A stretch of 64,000 bases of DNA from JANRIG01 sp033765235 (lineage in GTDB: Bacteria; Bacteroidota; Bacteroidia; Cytophagales; UBA9547), in NCBI GenBank assembly GCA_033765235.1, contig JANRIG010000014.1, forward strand, positions 13,258-77,257. The letters run 5' to 3'. Below are positions 36,501 to 44,253 of the stretch, piece by piece. How positions within the stretch are numbered: the stretch's first letter is position 1; the number at the start of each line of letters is the position of its first letter. Both the position numbers and the translations under genes were made by a program. The notes beneath the pieces were generated by a model. That model was not told the DNA's origin, made no database searches, and was given only the letters and a program-made list of their open reading frames with translations.

Positions 36501-37307
36501 GATGCACGCAAAATGCTCAAAGATATCATTGATAAAAAATTGCTCAAAGCTTCGGCAGTGATAGGTATATACCCGGCTGCCCAAGTGAATGATGATGATA
36601 TAGCACTCTATCATTGCGAAGCATTGCCTCATGGCAGCCACTACCACTACTCCGAAGACCGCAGCAATCCATACACATTTGCACATGATAATACACCTGT
36701 AGTACTGCACCATTTGCGCCAGCAAACACTAAGGGCTGAAAATGTGCCATATCTGTGTCTGGCAGATTTTGTGGCTCCCGCAAATAGCGGTAAAAATGAC
36801 TATATAGGTGCTTTTGCTGTGACAGCAGGCATAGGCTTAGATGTATTGGTAAATGCATACGAGGCTGCACATGACGACTATAACTCCATCATGGCAAAAG
36901 CCATGGCAGACCGACTGGCAGAAGCCTTTGCCGAGCTCATGCATGAAAAAGTGCGCAAAGAAATATGGGGCTATGCAAGTGCTGAAAACCTCAGTAATGA
37001 AAACCTCATAGATGAACAATACCAAGGTATAAGACCTGCACCCGGCTACCCTGCCTGCCCGGACCATACTGAGAAAGCTACACTGTTCAAACTGCTTGAT
37101 GTAGAAAACAATATAGGACTGATACTTACTGAGAGCTACGCCATGTATCCTGCTGCAGCTGTGAGCGGATGGTATTTATCGCACCCACAAAGCAAATATT
37201 TTGGACTTGGCAAAATTGACAAAGACCAAGTAGCAGACTATGCAAAACGCAAAAATATGAGTATGGATATATGCGAAAGGTGGCTAAGCCCTGCCTTGGG
37301 ATATTGA
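33552..37307 (+). CDS. metH: Cobalamin-dependent methionine synthase MetH, full length
   Basis: 1251 residues, the full four-module enzyme. It moves a methyl group from 5-methyltetrahydrofolate to homocysteine via cobalamin. The homocysteine module (1 to about 330) has the zinc ligands Cys245, Cys310 and Cys311. The folate module (about 345-620) shows 'NFVNIGERTNITGS'. The cobalamin module (about 650-900) has the lower ligand His763 in 'GDVHDIGKN'. The C-terminal activation domain (about 930-1250) includes 'RPAPGYPACPDHTEK' and 'SYAMYPAAAVSG'. All key residues are intact. The 144 bases upstream are too short and lack the elements of a cobalamin or SAM riboswitch. metF was not found next to it. 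Confidence 0.98.
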   Translation: MKYDISHELQKRILILDGAMGTMIQKYKLTEEDFRKDRFKDWKYDLKGNNDLLAITRPDVILDIHRQYLEAGADIIETNTFSSTSVAMADYHMESLVYEMNVENAKLARKAADEYTAKNPLKPRFVAGALGPTNKLTSMSPDVNDPGIRAITFDELVVAYTEQIKGLVEGGADVLLFETITDTLNTKAALFAANKLKQDNIKYDVPLMVSGTITDASGRTLSGQTTEAFYNSLSHAGLLSVGLNCALGAKDMRPYLQTLSQIAECYVSVYPNAGLPNQFGEYDETPQIMLHNGVHQDFIDSGFVNIIGGCCGTTPDHIREMAKMAEGKKPRVPAAPEPYMRLSGLEPFAITPITNFVNIGERTNITGSIKFARLIKEQKLDEALAIAREQVENGAQVIDINMDEGMIDSEAMMTRFLNLIASEPDIARVPVMIDSSKWSVIEAGLKCVQGKAIVNSISLKEGEQKFIEYAHKIRMYGAATVVMAFDETGQADSYQRRIEICKRSYDILVNKVGFPPQDIIFDPNILTVATGIEEHNNYAVDFFNATQWIKQNLPLAKVSGGVSNISFSFRGNNHVREAMHAVFLYYGIKHGLDMGIVNAGVIPVYDDIPKELLEYIEDVLLNRRPDATERLVTYAEQIKAQQSGQKAEKQDEEWRSLPVNQRLTHALVKGIDQYIDIDVEECRQTFDKPIEIIEGPLMDGMNVVGDLFGSGKMFLPQVVKSARVMKKAVAYLLPFIEAEKLKSGNTTTNAGKILMATVKGDVHDIGKNIVGVVLGCNNYEVIDLGVMVPADKIIKTAIDEQVDVIGLSGLITPSLDEMVHMAKEMERVGLNIPLLIGGATTSRIHTAVKIDPQYHGSVVHVLDASRSVPVVSSLLGKDTKQPFFQKIKDEYTKMREEHAGKQKDKNYLPIAQARSKKFTTDWSQIDIKKPHILGNKVYENYSLAEIAKYIDWTPFFQTWELAGKYPKILTDPIVGTEATKLYDDARKMLKDIIDKKLLKASAVIGIYPAAQVNDDDIALYHCEALPHGSHYHYSEDRSNPYTFAHDNTPVVLHHLRQQTLRAENVPYLCLADFVAPANSGKNDYIGAFAVTAGIGLDVLVNAYEAAHDDYNSIMAKAMADRLAEAFAELMHEKVRKEIWGYASAENLSNENLIDEQYQGIRPAPGYPACPDHTEKATLFKLLDVENNIGLILTESYAMYPAAAVSGWYLSHPQSKYFGLGKIDKDQVADYAKRKNMSMDICERWLSPALGY

Positions 37308-37479
37308 CAACTTGTTAATGTATTAAATAATCATATATTATACTCAATATTTCTATGGCTATAGTACCTGCTACTACCCCAGATGTGTATGATATACGGT
37401 GAATAGTACATCTTAATCATATAAATAATGATTGTAAGGAAATATTTTGCATGCAAATAGGTGTATTCACAAAATCAGA

Positions 37480-37487
37480 TAACTTTG
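37480..37487 (+). promoter_or_regulatory. Candidate -7 promoter element for the DUF2723 gene
   Basis: TAACTTTG matches TAnnTTTG and lies 34 bases before the ATG at 37522. The nearest upstream TTTG (37446-37449) is 30 bases away, too far for a standard -33 element, so only the -7 part is convincing. Confidence 0.4.
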
Positions 37488-37521
37488 CATCATGTTTTTA
37501 ATACCTTTTTATTAATTAATA

Positions 37522-40479
37522 ATGAATTTAAGTTATAAAAGATTAAATAACCTTACAGGGTGGGCAGTATTTTTAGTAGCATTGGTCACCTATATTCTCA
37601 CAGTAGAGCCTACAGCCAGTTTTTGGGATTGTGGCGAGTTCATTGCATGTTCCTACAAACTGCAAGTACCGCATCCGCCGGGTGCACCTATGTTTTTACT
37701 TATCAACCGTATATTTTCCATGCTTGCCTTAGGCGATGTATATAAGGTAGCTTATTGGGTTAATATATCATCAGTGTTGGCAGCTGCATTTTCTATTTTA
37801 TTTCTGTTTTGGAGCATCACACTATTGGCTCGCAAAATAGTACTTACAGATTTAAAGGCAGAACCCTCGCTGCCCCAAATATTGGCCATATTAGGCTCAG
37901 GTGCAGTAGGTGCACTTGCCTACACATTTTCAGACTCATTTTGGTTTTCGGCGGTAGAGGCAGAGGTATATGCTATGTCATCATTTTTCACAGCCATTGT
38001 ATTTTGGTGTATGCTCAAGTGGGAGGCAGTGGCAGACGAAGACGGAGCAGATAAATGGCTACTGCTCATAGCCTATTTGGTAGGGTTGTCTATCGGGGTG
38101 CACTTGCTCAACTTAGTCACTATACCTGCTTTAGGACTCATATATTATTTTAAGAGATATAAACCGGGTTTCAAAGGCTTTGTCATAAGCATGCTTGCCA
38201 GCTTGGCTATATTGGGTGTCATACAAGTGGGTATCATACCCGGATTGCCCACTTATGCAGGCAAGTTTGAAGTGTTGTTTGTCAATAATTTTCATTTACC
38301 ATTTGGAAGCGGCATTATATTTTTTAGCATACTTATCATAGGAGGGCTTGTGTGGGGCATTATTTATTCACAAATAAATAATAAAGTACTATTGAATACA
38401 GGCTTGCTCGGACTTGCCTTTGTGCTCATAGGCTATGGGTGCTATGCTATGATAGTGATACGGTCAAACTTTAACCCACCCATAGATGAAAACAATCCTG
38501 AAGATATTATGAATGTGGTATCGTACCTCAAACGAGAGCAATATGGCGACAGACCAATACTCTATGGGCCGAGCTACACAGGAGAACTCATAGACCAAGA
38601 GCAAGGCGAAGCATTGTACAGAAAAGGTAAAGAAAAATATGAAATATATGACTATAAAGTAGAAAACAAATTTGACCCCAAGCATAATATTCTCTTTCCG
38701 CGTATGCACAGCCGCCAACCCGGCCACGCACAGGAGTATGCCCGATGGACAGGCAGAGCTGCAGGCAAAAAACCTACTATGAGCGATAACCTTACTTTCT
38801 TTTTCAAATACCAACTTGGGCACATGTATTGGCGATACTTTTTGTGGAATTTTTCAGGTCGCGAGGGCGATGATCAAGACATGGGATGGCTTAGAGCTTG
38901 GGATACAGCAGACGCTCTGCCAGAGTCGCTTGCCAAAAGCAAAGCGCGCAACAACTTTTTTATGCTCCCTCTCATATTAGGATTGCTCGGGGTAGTATTT
39001 CACTATGGCAAATCCAAAAAAGACTTTATGGTAATGCTGTTTTTATTTGTGCTCACAGGCATAGCATTGGTAGTATATCTCAACCCACCCCCCACAGAGC
39101 CGCGCGAGCGCGACTATATATATGTAGGCTCTTTTTATGCCTTTGCCATTTGGATAGGGTTAGGCGTGCTGGCGGTAATGGATTATATGAAAACACTAGT
39201 AAAAAAAGAAGTATACCTGCCCATAATATCTACATTGCTATGCCTCACAGTACCCACCGTGATGGCTGCCCAAGGCTGGAACGACCATAACAGAAGCAAC
39301 CGCTACCACTCTGTGGACTCTGCCAAAAACTTGCTCAACTCTTGTGCCCCCAATGCAGTACTATTTACAGGAGGCGATAATGATACATTCCCGCTATGGT
39401 ATGTACAAGAGGTAGAGGGTTTTAGAACAGATGTAAGAGTATGTAACTTGAGCTTGCTCAATACAGACTGGTATGTACAGCAGATGAAAATGCAAGCTTA
39501 TGATTCCAAACCACTACCCATATCACTGGAGTTTGAAAATTTTATTCAAGGCAAAAACGACTATTTGCCATTTGTAGAAAACCCTCAAGGCAAAAATGGC
39601 ATAAGCCTGCCTGTGTATATAAATTTGGTAAAAGAAAATCACCCTGCCATCACCGTACAGGCATCGAGCGGGAGCAGCTTGTGCACGCTGCCTTCAGAAT
39701 ATTTGATACTGCCCATAGACACTGACAAAGTACGAAATATGGACTATATACCCAAAGGCAAAGAATCCCTCATCCCTGCCGAGATAAAATGGCGCATAGG
39801 CAGAGGCGCATTAGAGAAAAAAGACCTTATCATGCTCGATATGATAGCTACAGGCAATTGGGAAAGACCACTCTACTTCTCCACCACCCTCTCAAACTCC
39901 AACTATCTAGGCTTGCGCGAATATATGCAAATGGAGGGTTTGGCATATAGGCTTATGCCATTCAAAGTAGATGGAGCCACACAAGGCTTTGTAAATACTG
40001 ATGTAATGTATGATAGAATGATGAAAGGCATGTACTGGCGCGGACTTGATGATGAAAACTGCTACTATGACGAAAATTACAAACGCTTTCCGCTCAATGC
40101 ACGCCTCTCGTTTTACAGACTTGCGGCTGAGCTGCTTGCAGAAGGCAAGCCCGACAAAGCCAAAGAAGTAGTATATCACTGCCTCAAAGTAATACCCGAC
40201 AAGTCTATTCCTTATGACGTGTATTCACCCTCATTCATAGGTATATTGCTACGCACCGGCGATAGTGCCAAAGCATTTGAAATAGCTGATATCATGCGTA
40301 AACGTGCCGAAGATGAGCTCAAATATTATTACAAAAACGACATACAAAACGAAATGGCCGTGCAGACCAACCTATATATAGTGAACCAAATCATGATGGT
40401 GCTCAAAACCGAAGGTCTTGACGATAAAGCCAAAGCATATGATGATATATTGAGGCAATATCTGGGGGATAACTATTAA
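37522..40479 (+). CDS. DUF2723 (TMEM260-like) polytopic membrane protein, probable glycosyltransferase
   Basis: 985 residues. The N-terminal half has about ten or more hydrophobic helices. The motif 'TVEPTASFWDCGEFIACSYKLQVPHPPGAPMFLL' (37609-37710) is the DUF2723 signature: an acidic residue in the first loop followed by a 'HPPG' turn, as in GT-C-type transferases. A second hydrophobic block lies at about 490-590, and a soluble C-terminal part includes 'TGGDNDTFPLWYVQEVEG'. The vertebrate relative TMEM260 O-mannosylates IPT domains. The bacterial members are less characterised, so glycosyl transfer from a lipid-linked sugar is inference. It is probably co-transcribed with the glutamine amidotransferase 5 bases downstream. 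Confidence 0.85.
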   Translation: MNLSYKRLNNLTGWAVFLVALVTYILTVEPTASFWDCGEFIACSYKLQVPHPPGAPMFLLINRIFSMLALGDVYKVAYWVNISSVLAAAFSILFLFWSITLLARKIVLTDLKAEPSLPQILAILGSGAVGALAYTFSDSFWFSAVEAEVYAMSSFFTAIVFWCMLKWEAVADEDGADKWLLLIAYLVGLSIGVHLLNLVTIPALGLIYYFKRYKPGFKGFVISMLASLAILGVIQVGIIPGLPTYAGKFEVLFVNNFHLPFGSGIIFFSILIIGGLVWGIIYSQINNKVLLNTGLLGLAFVLIGYGCYAMIVIRSNFNPPIDENNPEDIMNVVSYLKREQYGDRPILYGPSYTGELIDQEQGEALYRKGKEKYEIYDYKVENKFDPKHNILFPRMHSRQPGHAQEYARWTGRAAGKKPTMSDNLTFFFKYQLGHMYWRYFLWNFSGREGDDQDMGWLRAWDTADALPESLAKSKARNNFFMLPLILGLLGVVFHYGKSKKDFMVMLFLFVLTGIALVVYLNPPPTEPRERDYIYVGSFYAFAIWIGLGVLAVMDYMKTLVKKEVYLPIISTLLCLTVPTVMAAQGWNDHNRSNRYHSVDSAKNLLNSCAPNAVLFTGGDNDTFPLWYVQEVEGFRTDVRVCNLSLLNTDWYVQQMKMQAYDSKPLPISLEFENFIQGKNDYLPFVENPQGKNGISLPVYINLVKENHPAITVQASSGSSLCTLPSEYLILPIDTDKVRNMDYIPKGKESLIPAEIKWRIGRGALEKKDLIMLDMIATGNWERPLYFSTTLSNSNYLGLREYMQMEGLAYRLMPFKVDGATQGFVNTDVMYDRMMKGMYWRGLDDENCYYDENYKRFPLNARLSFYRLAAELLAEGKPDKAKEVVYHCLKVIPDKSIPYDVYSPSFIGILLRTGDSAKAFEIADIMRKRAEDELKYYYKNDIQNEMAVQTNLYIVNQIMMVLKTEGLDDKAKAYDDILRQYLGDNY

Positions 40480-40484
40480 TAGGC

Positions 40485-41174
40485 ATGAGGCTGCATTACC
40501 TACAGCATGAGATATTTGAAACACCCGGGTGCATACTCGCTTGGGCTTCACAAAAAGGGTTCACCCTCACACACACCATGCTGTATGAAGCAGATGCCCG
40601 CCTGCCACAAGCCAAAGACATAGACGCACTCATAGTGATGGGGGGCAGCATGGGAGCCAATGACGATGACAAGTACCTATGGATGAGTGCAGAAAAAAAA
40701 CTTATTACAGAAGTAATTAACCTTAATAAACCTGTATTGGGTATATGCCTTGGTGCCCAACTCATAGCCAACGTATTGGGAGCAAGGGTGTACGGCAACC
40801 ATACCAAAGAGATAGGATGGTACCCTGTAAATCTTACCCCTGAAGGTACCCACAATGCTGTTTTCAATGCTTTCCCCAATGCTTTTCATACATTTCACTG
40901 GCATGGAGATACCTTTGACCTGCCTCGTGGTGCCGTGCACATAGCCTACTCGCAAGATTGTGTACATCAGGCTTTTATGTACGGCACAAATGTGCTTGGC
41001 ATACAGTACCACCCTGAAATAAGGCAAGAAGATATTCAGATGATGGTAGCCCACGACAGTGGGGAACTTGCGCAACTGTCTGAATCACAAAAAAATGATA
41101 TGGATAAACATCAAGATTGGTGCAACGCCAATAACGCTTGGCTGTGCCATGTGCTGGACAGGTGGGTAGGGTGA
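40485..41174 (+). CDS. Class I glutamine amidotransferase (GMP synthase-like)
   Basis: 229 residues, a stand-alone class I amidotransferase domain. The nucleophile Cys88 lies in 'VLGICLGAQLIANVLG', and the His176/Glu178 pair in 'GIQYHPEI', so the triad is complete. 'VMGGSMGANDD' near residue 51 is the oxyanion-loop region typical of the YfeJ/GAT1 subgroup of uncharacterised GMP-synthase-like hydrolases. There is no synthetase domain. Probable activity is release of ammonia or glutamate from glutamine or a gamma-glutamyl compound; the substrate is unknown. It follows the DUF2723 gene by 5 bases, but I see no functional reason for the link. Confidence 0.85.
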   Translation: MRLHYLQHEIFETPGCILAWASQKGFTLTHTMLYEADARLPQAKDIDALIVMGGSMGANDDDKYLWMSAEKKLITEVINLNKPVLGICLGAQLIANVLGARVYGNHTKEIGWYPVNLTPEGTHNAVFNAFPNAFHTFHWHGDTFDLPRGAVHIAYSQDCVHQAFMYGTNVLGIQYHPEIRQEDIQMMVAHDSGELAQLSESQKNDMDKHQDWCNANNAWLCHVLDRWVG

Positions 41175-41189
41175 AGCTATTTCAAACTA

Positions 41190-41609
41190 CTATTTGCAAT
41201 CTTGAAGTACACCATAGTCGAAGCTGTACTTGAATTTCTTTTTTACAAACTCTACTCTGAGGTTGTAGGGATTATCTATTTTTATGGCAAAGTTTTTTGA
41301 ATTACTCAAAAAACATTTTTTAAACTTGATTTTCCCATACTCAATGTATAACTTAGGACATCCTTTGATAGTGGTATCGTTATTATTAAAGGTTATTGAT
41401 ATATTTTTGTCAACTATTAGTTTTTTTACTTTTACATAGAGTGCTCCGGCAACTGTGAGATTAAGCGATGACAAGGTGTATTTTTTTGCATAAATAAATT
41501 GCGGGGTGGTGATTAATCTTCCTAATGACTTATCATTATTTTGTGACAAAGCACTCAGATTAATTAACAACAAAAATATACTACATAATATGGCTGTCTT
41601 GGTTTTCAT
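41190..41609 (-). CDS. Small secreted protein of unknown function
   Basis: 139 residues, not recognised. An N-terminal signal peptide 'TAILCSIFLLLINLSALSQ' is clear. The mature part of about 115 residues is predicted to be mostly beta: 'LSSLNLTVAGALYVKVKKLI', 'ISITFNNNDTTIKGCPKLYIEYGKIKF', 'YNLRVEFVKKKFKYSFDYGV'. It has three cysteines after the signal region (in 'KGCPK', 'KKCFL' and the last 'DCK'). The start overlaps the stop of the 515-residue gene by 4 bases, so the two are almost certainly co-translated and probably work together. It ends 15 bases from the convergent amidotransferase gene. Confidence 0.7.
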   Translation of the reverse strand: MKTKTAILCSIFLLLINLSALSQNNDKSLGRLITTPQFIYAKKYTLSSLNLTVAGALYVKVKKLIVDKNISITFNNNDTTIKGCPKLYIEYGKIKFKKCFLSNSKNFAIKIDNPYNLRVEFVKKKFKYSFDYGVLQDCK

Positions 41610-43129
41610 CTTTTTATGATATCGTTAAGGTTTGCACTGTATCCTATTTGCATCTGCACATAATCGCCACTTTCTTGAAAACTCTTGGTGTATATGGCTC
41701 TGAAAAATATTTTGTTATGCTTGTCTTCATTGGGGAAATAGTATAAGTTCACCATTAATTGAAAAAACCAATAATCATTGGTGACTGATTTATCAATTAT
41801 AGTATCAGTATCGTAAGTAGTGTTACGATTTACTAATTTTCCTAATTCATTAGGATAGTTTATGGTATAATAATGTTTGTTCAATACGTTTTCTCTTGAT
41901 AGTATGTTCCACATGAGCCTGCCTCCAAACTCTGCCCCAAAGTTGTATACAGGCCTCACAAGTATCACAGGCTCCAATACTATGTTGTGTGATAGCACGT
42001 GCTCAAGGTAATCTGCAGATTTGTTATTGCTGCGGGTAATAGCACCCAAATAGCCTGCCTTTATGTCAAAAGTAGTGTATTGCAAGTGCTTGTGCGAAAA
42101 GTTGTAGATACTCATCATAGTGCCAAATCTTAAAAATGCTTGCTGTTGCACTTTTATTCTAAAGTCTGTATTGCTAAAGTTGATTGTATCTGACCGCTCG
42201 CCATACACTGTGTACCACAAAAACGGTTTTACAGTTTGGAACAAGTACCCAAATCTATTTTTTATGTTGCGTGTATGTAGCATCAGTGTAGGAGATATTT
42301 CTGTATGTATATATCCGTTATTTGACTTGAATGCCAGTTGGTTAAAGTCTGTGAATATAGCAGCATCTACCAGCTGCGATAGCCCTTTGCCTACTTCTAT
42401 CTCTTTTTGAGGTGCTTTGCTTTCCAATGTAAAGAAATAATCATTATTGGGTATTGCGTATTGCGGATTTGTGGTCTCATATATGAGCGCATCACCTATT
42501 TTGATGTGTAGGTTTGACTTTGTATTTACATCATAAAGTTTATCATCTTTGCGCAAAAAGTATTCATTGATAGGCAAAGGAGCATCTTGATTGGTAAATG
42601 TATAGCGAGCATTGCCATCGCGGGTTTTAGTGTATACATATATGTGTTTTATGACACCATTCATTATTTGCAGGTCTATTTTATCTATTAGTAGCAGTAT
42701 TGTATCATTGGTGCTTATATTTTTTGGAGGCACATACCCTAAATAATATTTATTACTTTCAATAGGGGTAGATATAGCTGCAACGGGTTCTTGACTATAA
42801 GTAAAGTGCCCAACTTTGTCATTATTCTTACCTGAAATAGAAATAAGGTGGTCTAGTTTTGTTTTAATTTCTTTAATTGCTTTTTCAGATTCTGACAAGG
42901 GTTTTGCTGCGCCTAACAAAGTATAGGTATTGGTATTATATATGATGTTGGTATTATTCCCACAAGAGGTGCCTATCAATGTGAAGCAACTGCCCACCAG
43001 TGAGTAGCATCCTTTTGTGGTATCAGAAGGAATGAAATTTTTGTTATCTGTGCCACAAATAATAAATTGACAGAATGTGCGAGTGTTGAAAAATAGCGTT
43101 AATAAGAATAATATTGTAAATCGGCTCAT
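41606..43129 (-). CDS. Secreted protein of unknown function, possible outer-membrane barrel
   Basis: The frame opens at 43153 (515 residues), but the signal peptide begins at Met9, 'MSRFTILFLLTLFFNTRTFCQ', so 43129 is the better start (507 residues). After the signal come a Cys-containing stretch ('GCYSLVGSCFTLIGTSCG') and a short coiled segment ('SESEKAIKEIKTKLDHLISI'). The second half has alternating aromatic strands such as 'LQYTTFDIKAGYLGAITRS', 'FGAEFGGRLMWNIL' and 'DYVQMQIGYSANLNDI'. It resembles an outer-membrane beta barrel in style but matches no family I recognise. It forms a two-gene unit with 41190-41609. Confidence 0.7.
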   Translation of the reverse strand: MSRFTILFLLTLFFNTRTFCQFIICGTDNKNFIPSDTTKGCYSLVGSCFTLIGTSCGNNTNIIYNTNTYTLLGAAKPLSESEKAIKEIKTKLDHLISISGKNNDKVGHFTYSQEPVAAISTPIESNKYYLGYVPPKNISTNDTILLLIDKIDLQIMNGVIKHIYVYTKTRDGNARYTFTNQDAPLPINEYFLRKDDKLYDVNTKSNLHIKIGDALIYETTNPQYAIPNNDYFFTLESKAPQKEIEVGKGLSQLVDAAIFTDFNQLAFKSNNGYIHTEISPTLMLHTRNIKNRFGYLFQTVKPFLWYTVYGERSDTINFSNTDFRIKVQQQAFLRFGTMMSIYNFSHKHLQYTTFDIKAGYLGAITRSNNKSADYLEHVLSHNIVLEPVILVRPVYNFGAEFGGRLMWNILSRENVLNKHYYTINYPNELGKLVNRNTTYDTDTIIDKSVTNDYWFFQLMVNLYYFPNEDKHNKIFFRAIYTKSFQESGDYVQMQIGYSANLNDIIKR

Positions 43130-43366
43130 TATTAGGTAATTGTAATTGCACAATTATATGTATTATTATTTATAAATTACAATTTTTTTACTTTTTTTTC
43201 ATACTAATAATTTGGTATAAATTCTTAATTCTTATCATTCTACAAACGAGAAGATGATGAGCCTAGAGTAAACTAAGTATATTTAATTAGAAGTAGTTTT
43301 AGTAATAAGTCAAATGGTTATTATAAATTTAATACTCTTCAGTAATTGTGAAGTAAAAATTATAAC

Positions 43367-43981
43367 TTACAACATGCCCTGTATATGCCCTACTATTACC
43401 TCTGTGGCTTTGTGCATGTTTTCACTATTAGGTACTATGATGTCAGATTCGTATATGTATGGTAATATATACTTTTGGTATGCAGGCTCTACATGGTGCA
43501 CTATACTGTATTGCACCTCTTCTGCACTGTTGCCTCTGTAGGTAGTATCTCTCATTATGCGCCTCTGCGCTCGCAAGGGCTGTGGGGTGTCAACAAATAT
43601 TTTTAGCGCAAGTTTGTTTTTAATATTTTCAAAATAATATAAAAATATTCCTTCTACTACTATCACAGGAGCAGGCAATATATGCATTTGCTTCACTTTC
43701 AATGTAGGGTTGTTGTAGTTATACTCCATTTTGAAGACCGGCTGCCCAGCCATAAGTGCTTCTATATCACTTTCAAAAGATTTTATATCTAATCCAGTAG
43801 GGTCATCAAAGTTTTTTACGCCGTTTTCATCTGCAGGTATCTCATGTATAGGGTTATAATAATGGTCTAACGATATAGTACTAAGCTGGTTTTGTGCAAA
43901 GTGCGATATTATATTTTCTAAAAATGTAGTTTTGCCCGAGCCGCTACCTCCACATATTCCTATGATGTATGGTGTATTCAT
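43367..43981 (-). CDS. udk: Uridine kinase
   Basis: 204 residues, the typical length. It phosphorylates uridine and cytidine to UMP and CMP in pyrimidine salvage. The P-loop is residues 11-18, GGSGSGKT. Other family segments are 'STISLDHYYNP', 'NFDDPTGLDIKSFESDIEALMAGQPV' (positions 43740-43820), 'VIVVEGIFLYYF' and 'RRIMRDTTYRGN'. The start at 43981 leaves two to three residues before the first strand, which is normal. No clear promoter was seen. It sits alone between intergenic gaps of 213 and 272 bases. Confidence 0.95.
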   Translation of the reverse strand: MNTPYIIGICGGSGSGKTTFLENIISHFAQNQLSTISLDHYYNPIHEIPADENGVKNFDDPTGLDIKSFESDIEALMAGQPVFKMEYNYNNPTLKVKQMHILPAPVIVVEGIFLYYFENIKNKLALKIFVDTPQPLRAQRRIMRDTTYRGNSAEEVQYSIVHHVEPAYQKYILPYIYESDIIVPNSENMHKATEVIVGHIQGML

Positions 43982-44040
43982 GTATCAGTTACAGTAAGTT
44001 TATTATTAATATATCAATGTCGTTTAGTTAAGCCGCTATT

Positions 44041-44128
44041 GCTTGTCAGGCTGAGTCTGTAGAAGCCTCTTTCTTGGAAATTTGCCAATATTTCAACAAA
44101 CTCTCGTTTAAGGACGAGACAAATTTCC
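44041..44128. repeat. Intergenic fold-back element, possibly a REP-like repeat
   Basis: The left part resembles a short palindromic element widespread in this phylum, with GGCT and AGCC arms. The right part has an outer stem GGAAATTTG (44076-44084) with CAAATTTCC (44120-44128). Directly stacked inside is a hairpin TCTCGT / ACGAGA (44102-44107 and 44114-44119), leaving a 17-base bulge on the left side. It lies between divergent genes. Its nature cannot be settled from one copy. Confidence 0.35.
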
Positions 44129-44217
44129 TAAACTAAACATCATTGTATAATATATACGTAATAATTGTGTGAACATATTAATTTTATCAATTAGCAGTAG
44201 CCAATGAATATATATTT

Positions 44218-44248
44218 TTTGCAAAAACAAAAAAATAGATAACTTTTG
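44218..44248 (+). promoter_or_regulatory. Candidate promoter for the fused E1 dehydrogenase
   Basis: TTTG (44218-44221), 18 bases, then TAACTTTTG (44240-44248), one base longer than the TAnnTTTG consensus. The ATG is at 44254, so the leader would be nearly absent. Confidence 0.4.
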
Positions 44249-44253
44249 CAACA

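Noticed and set aside
43314..43541. 75-codon plus-strand frame overlapping the end of udk
   Set aside because: Most of it is the antisense of conserved uridine kinase codons, and no start context was found.
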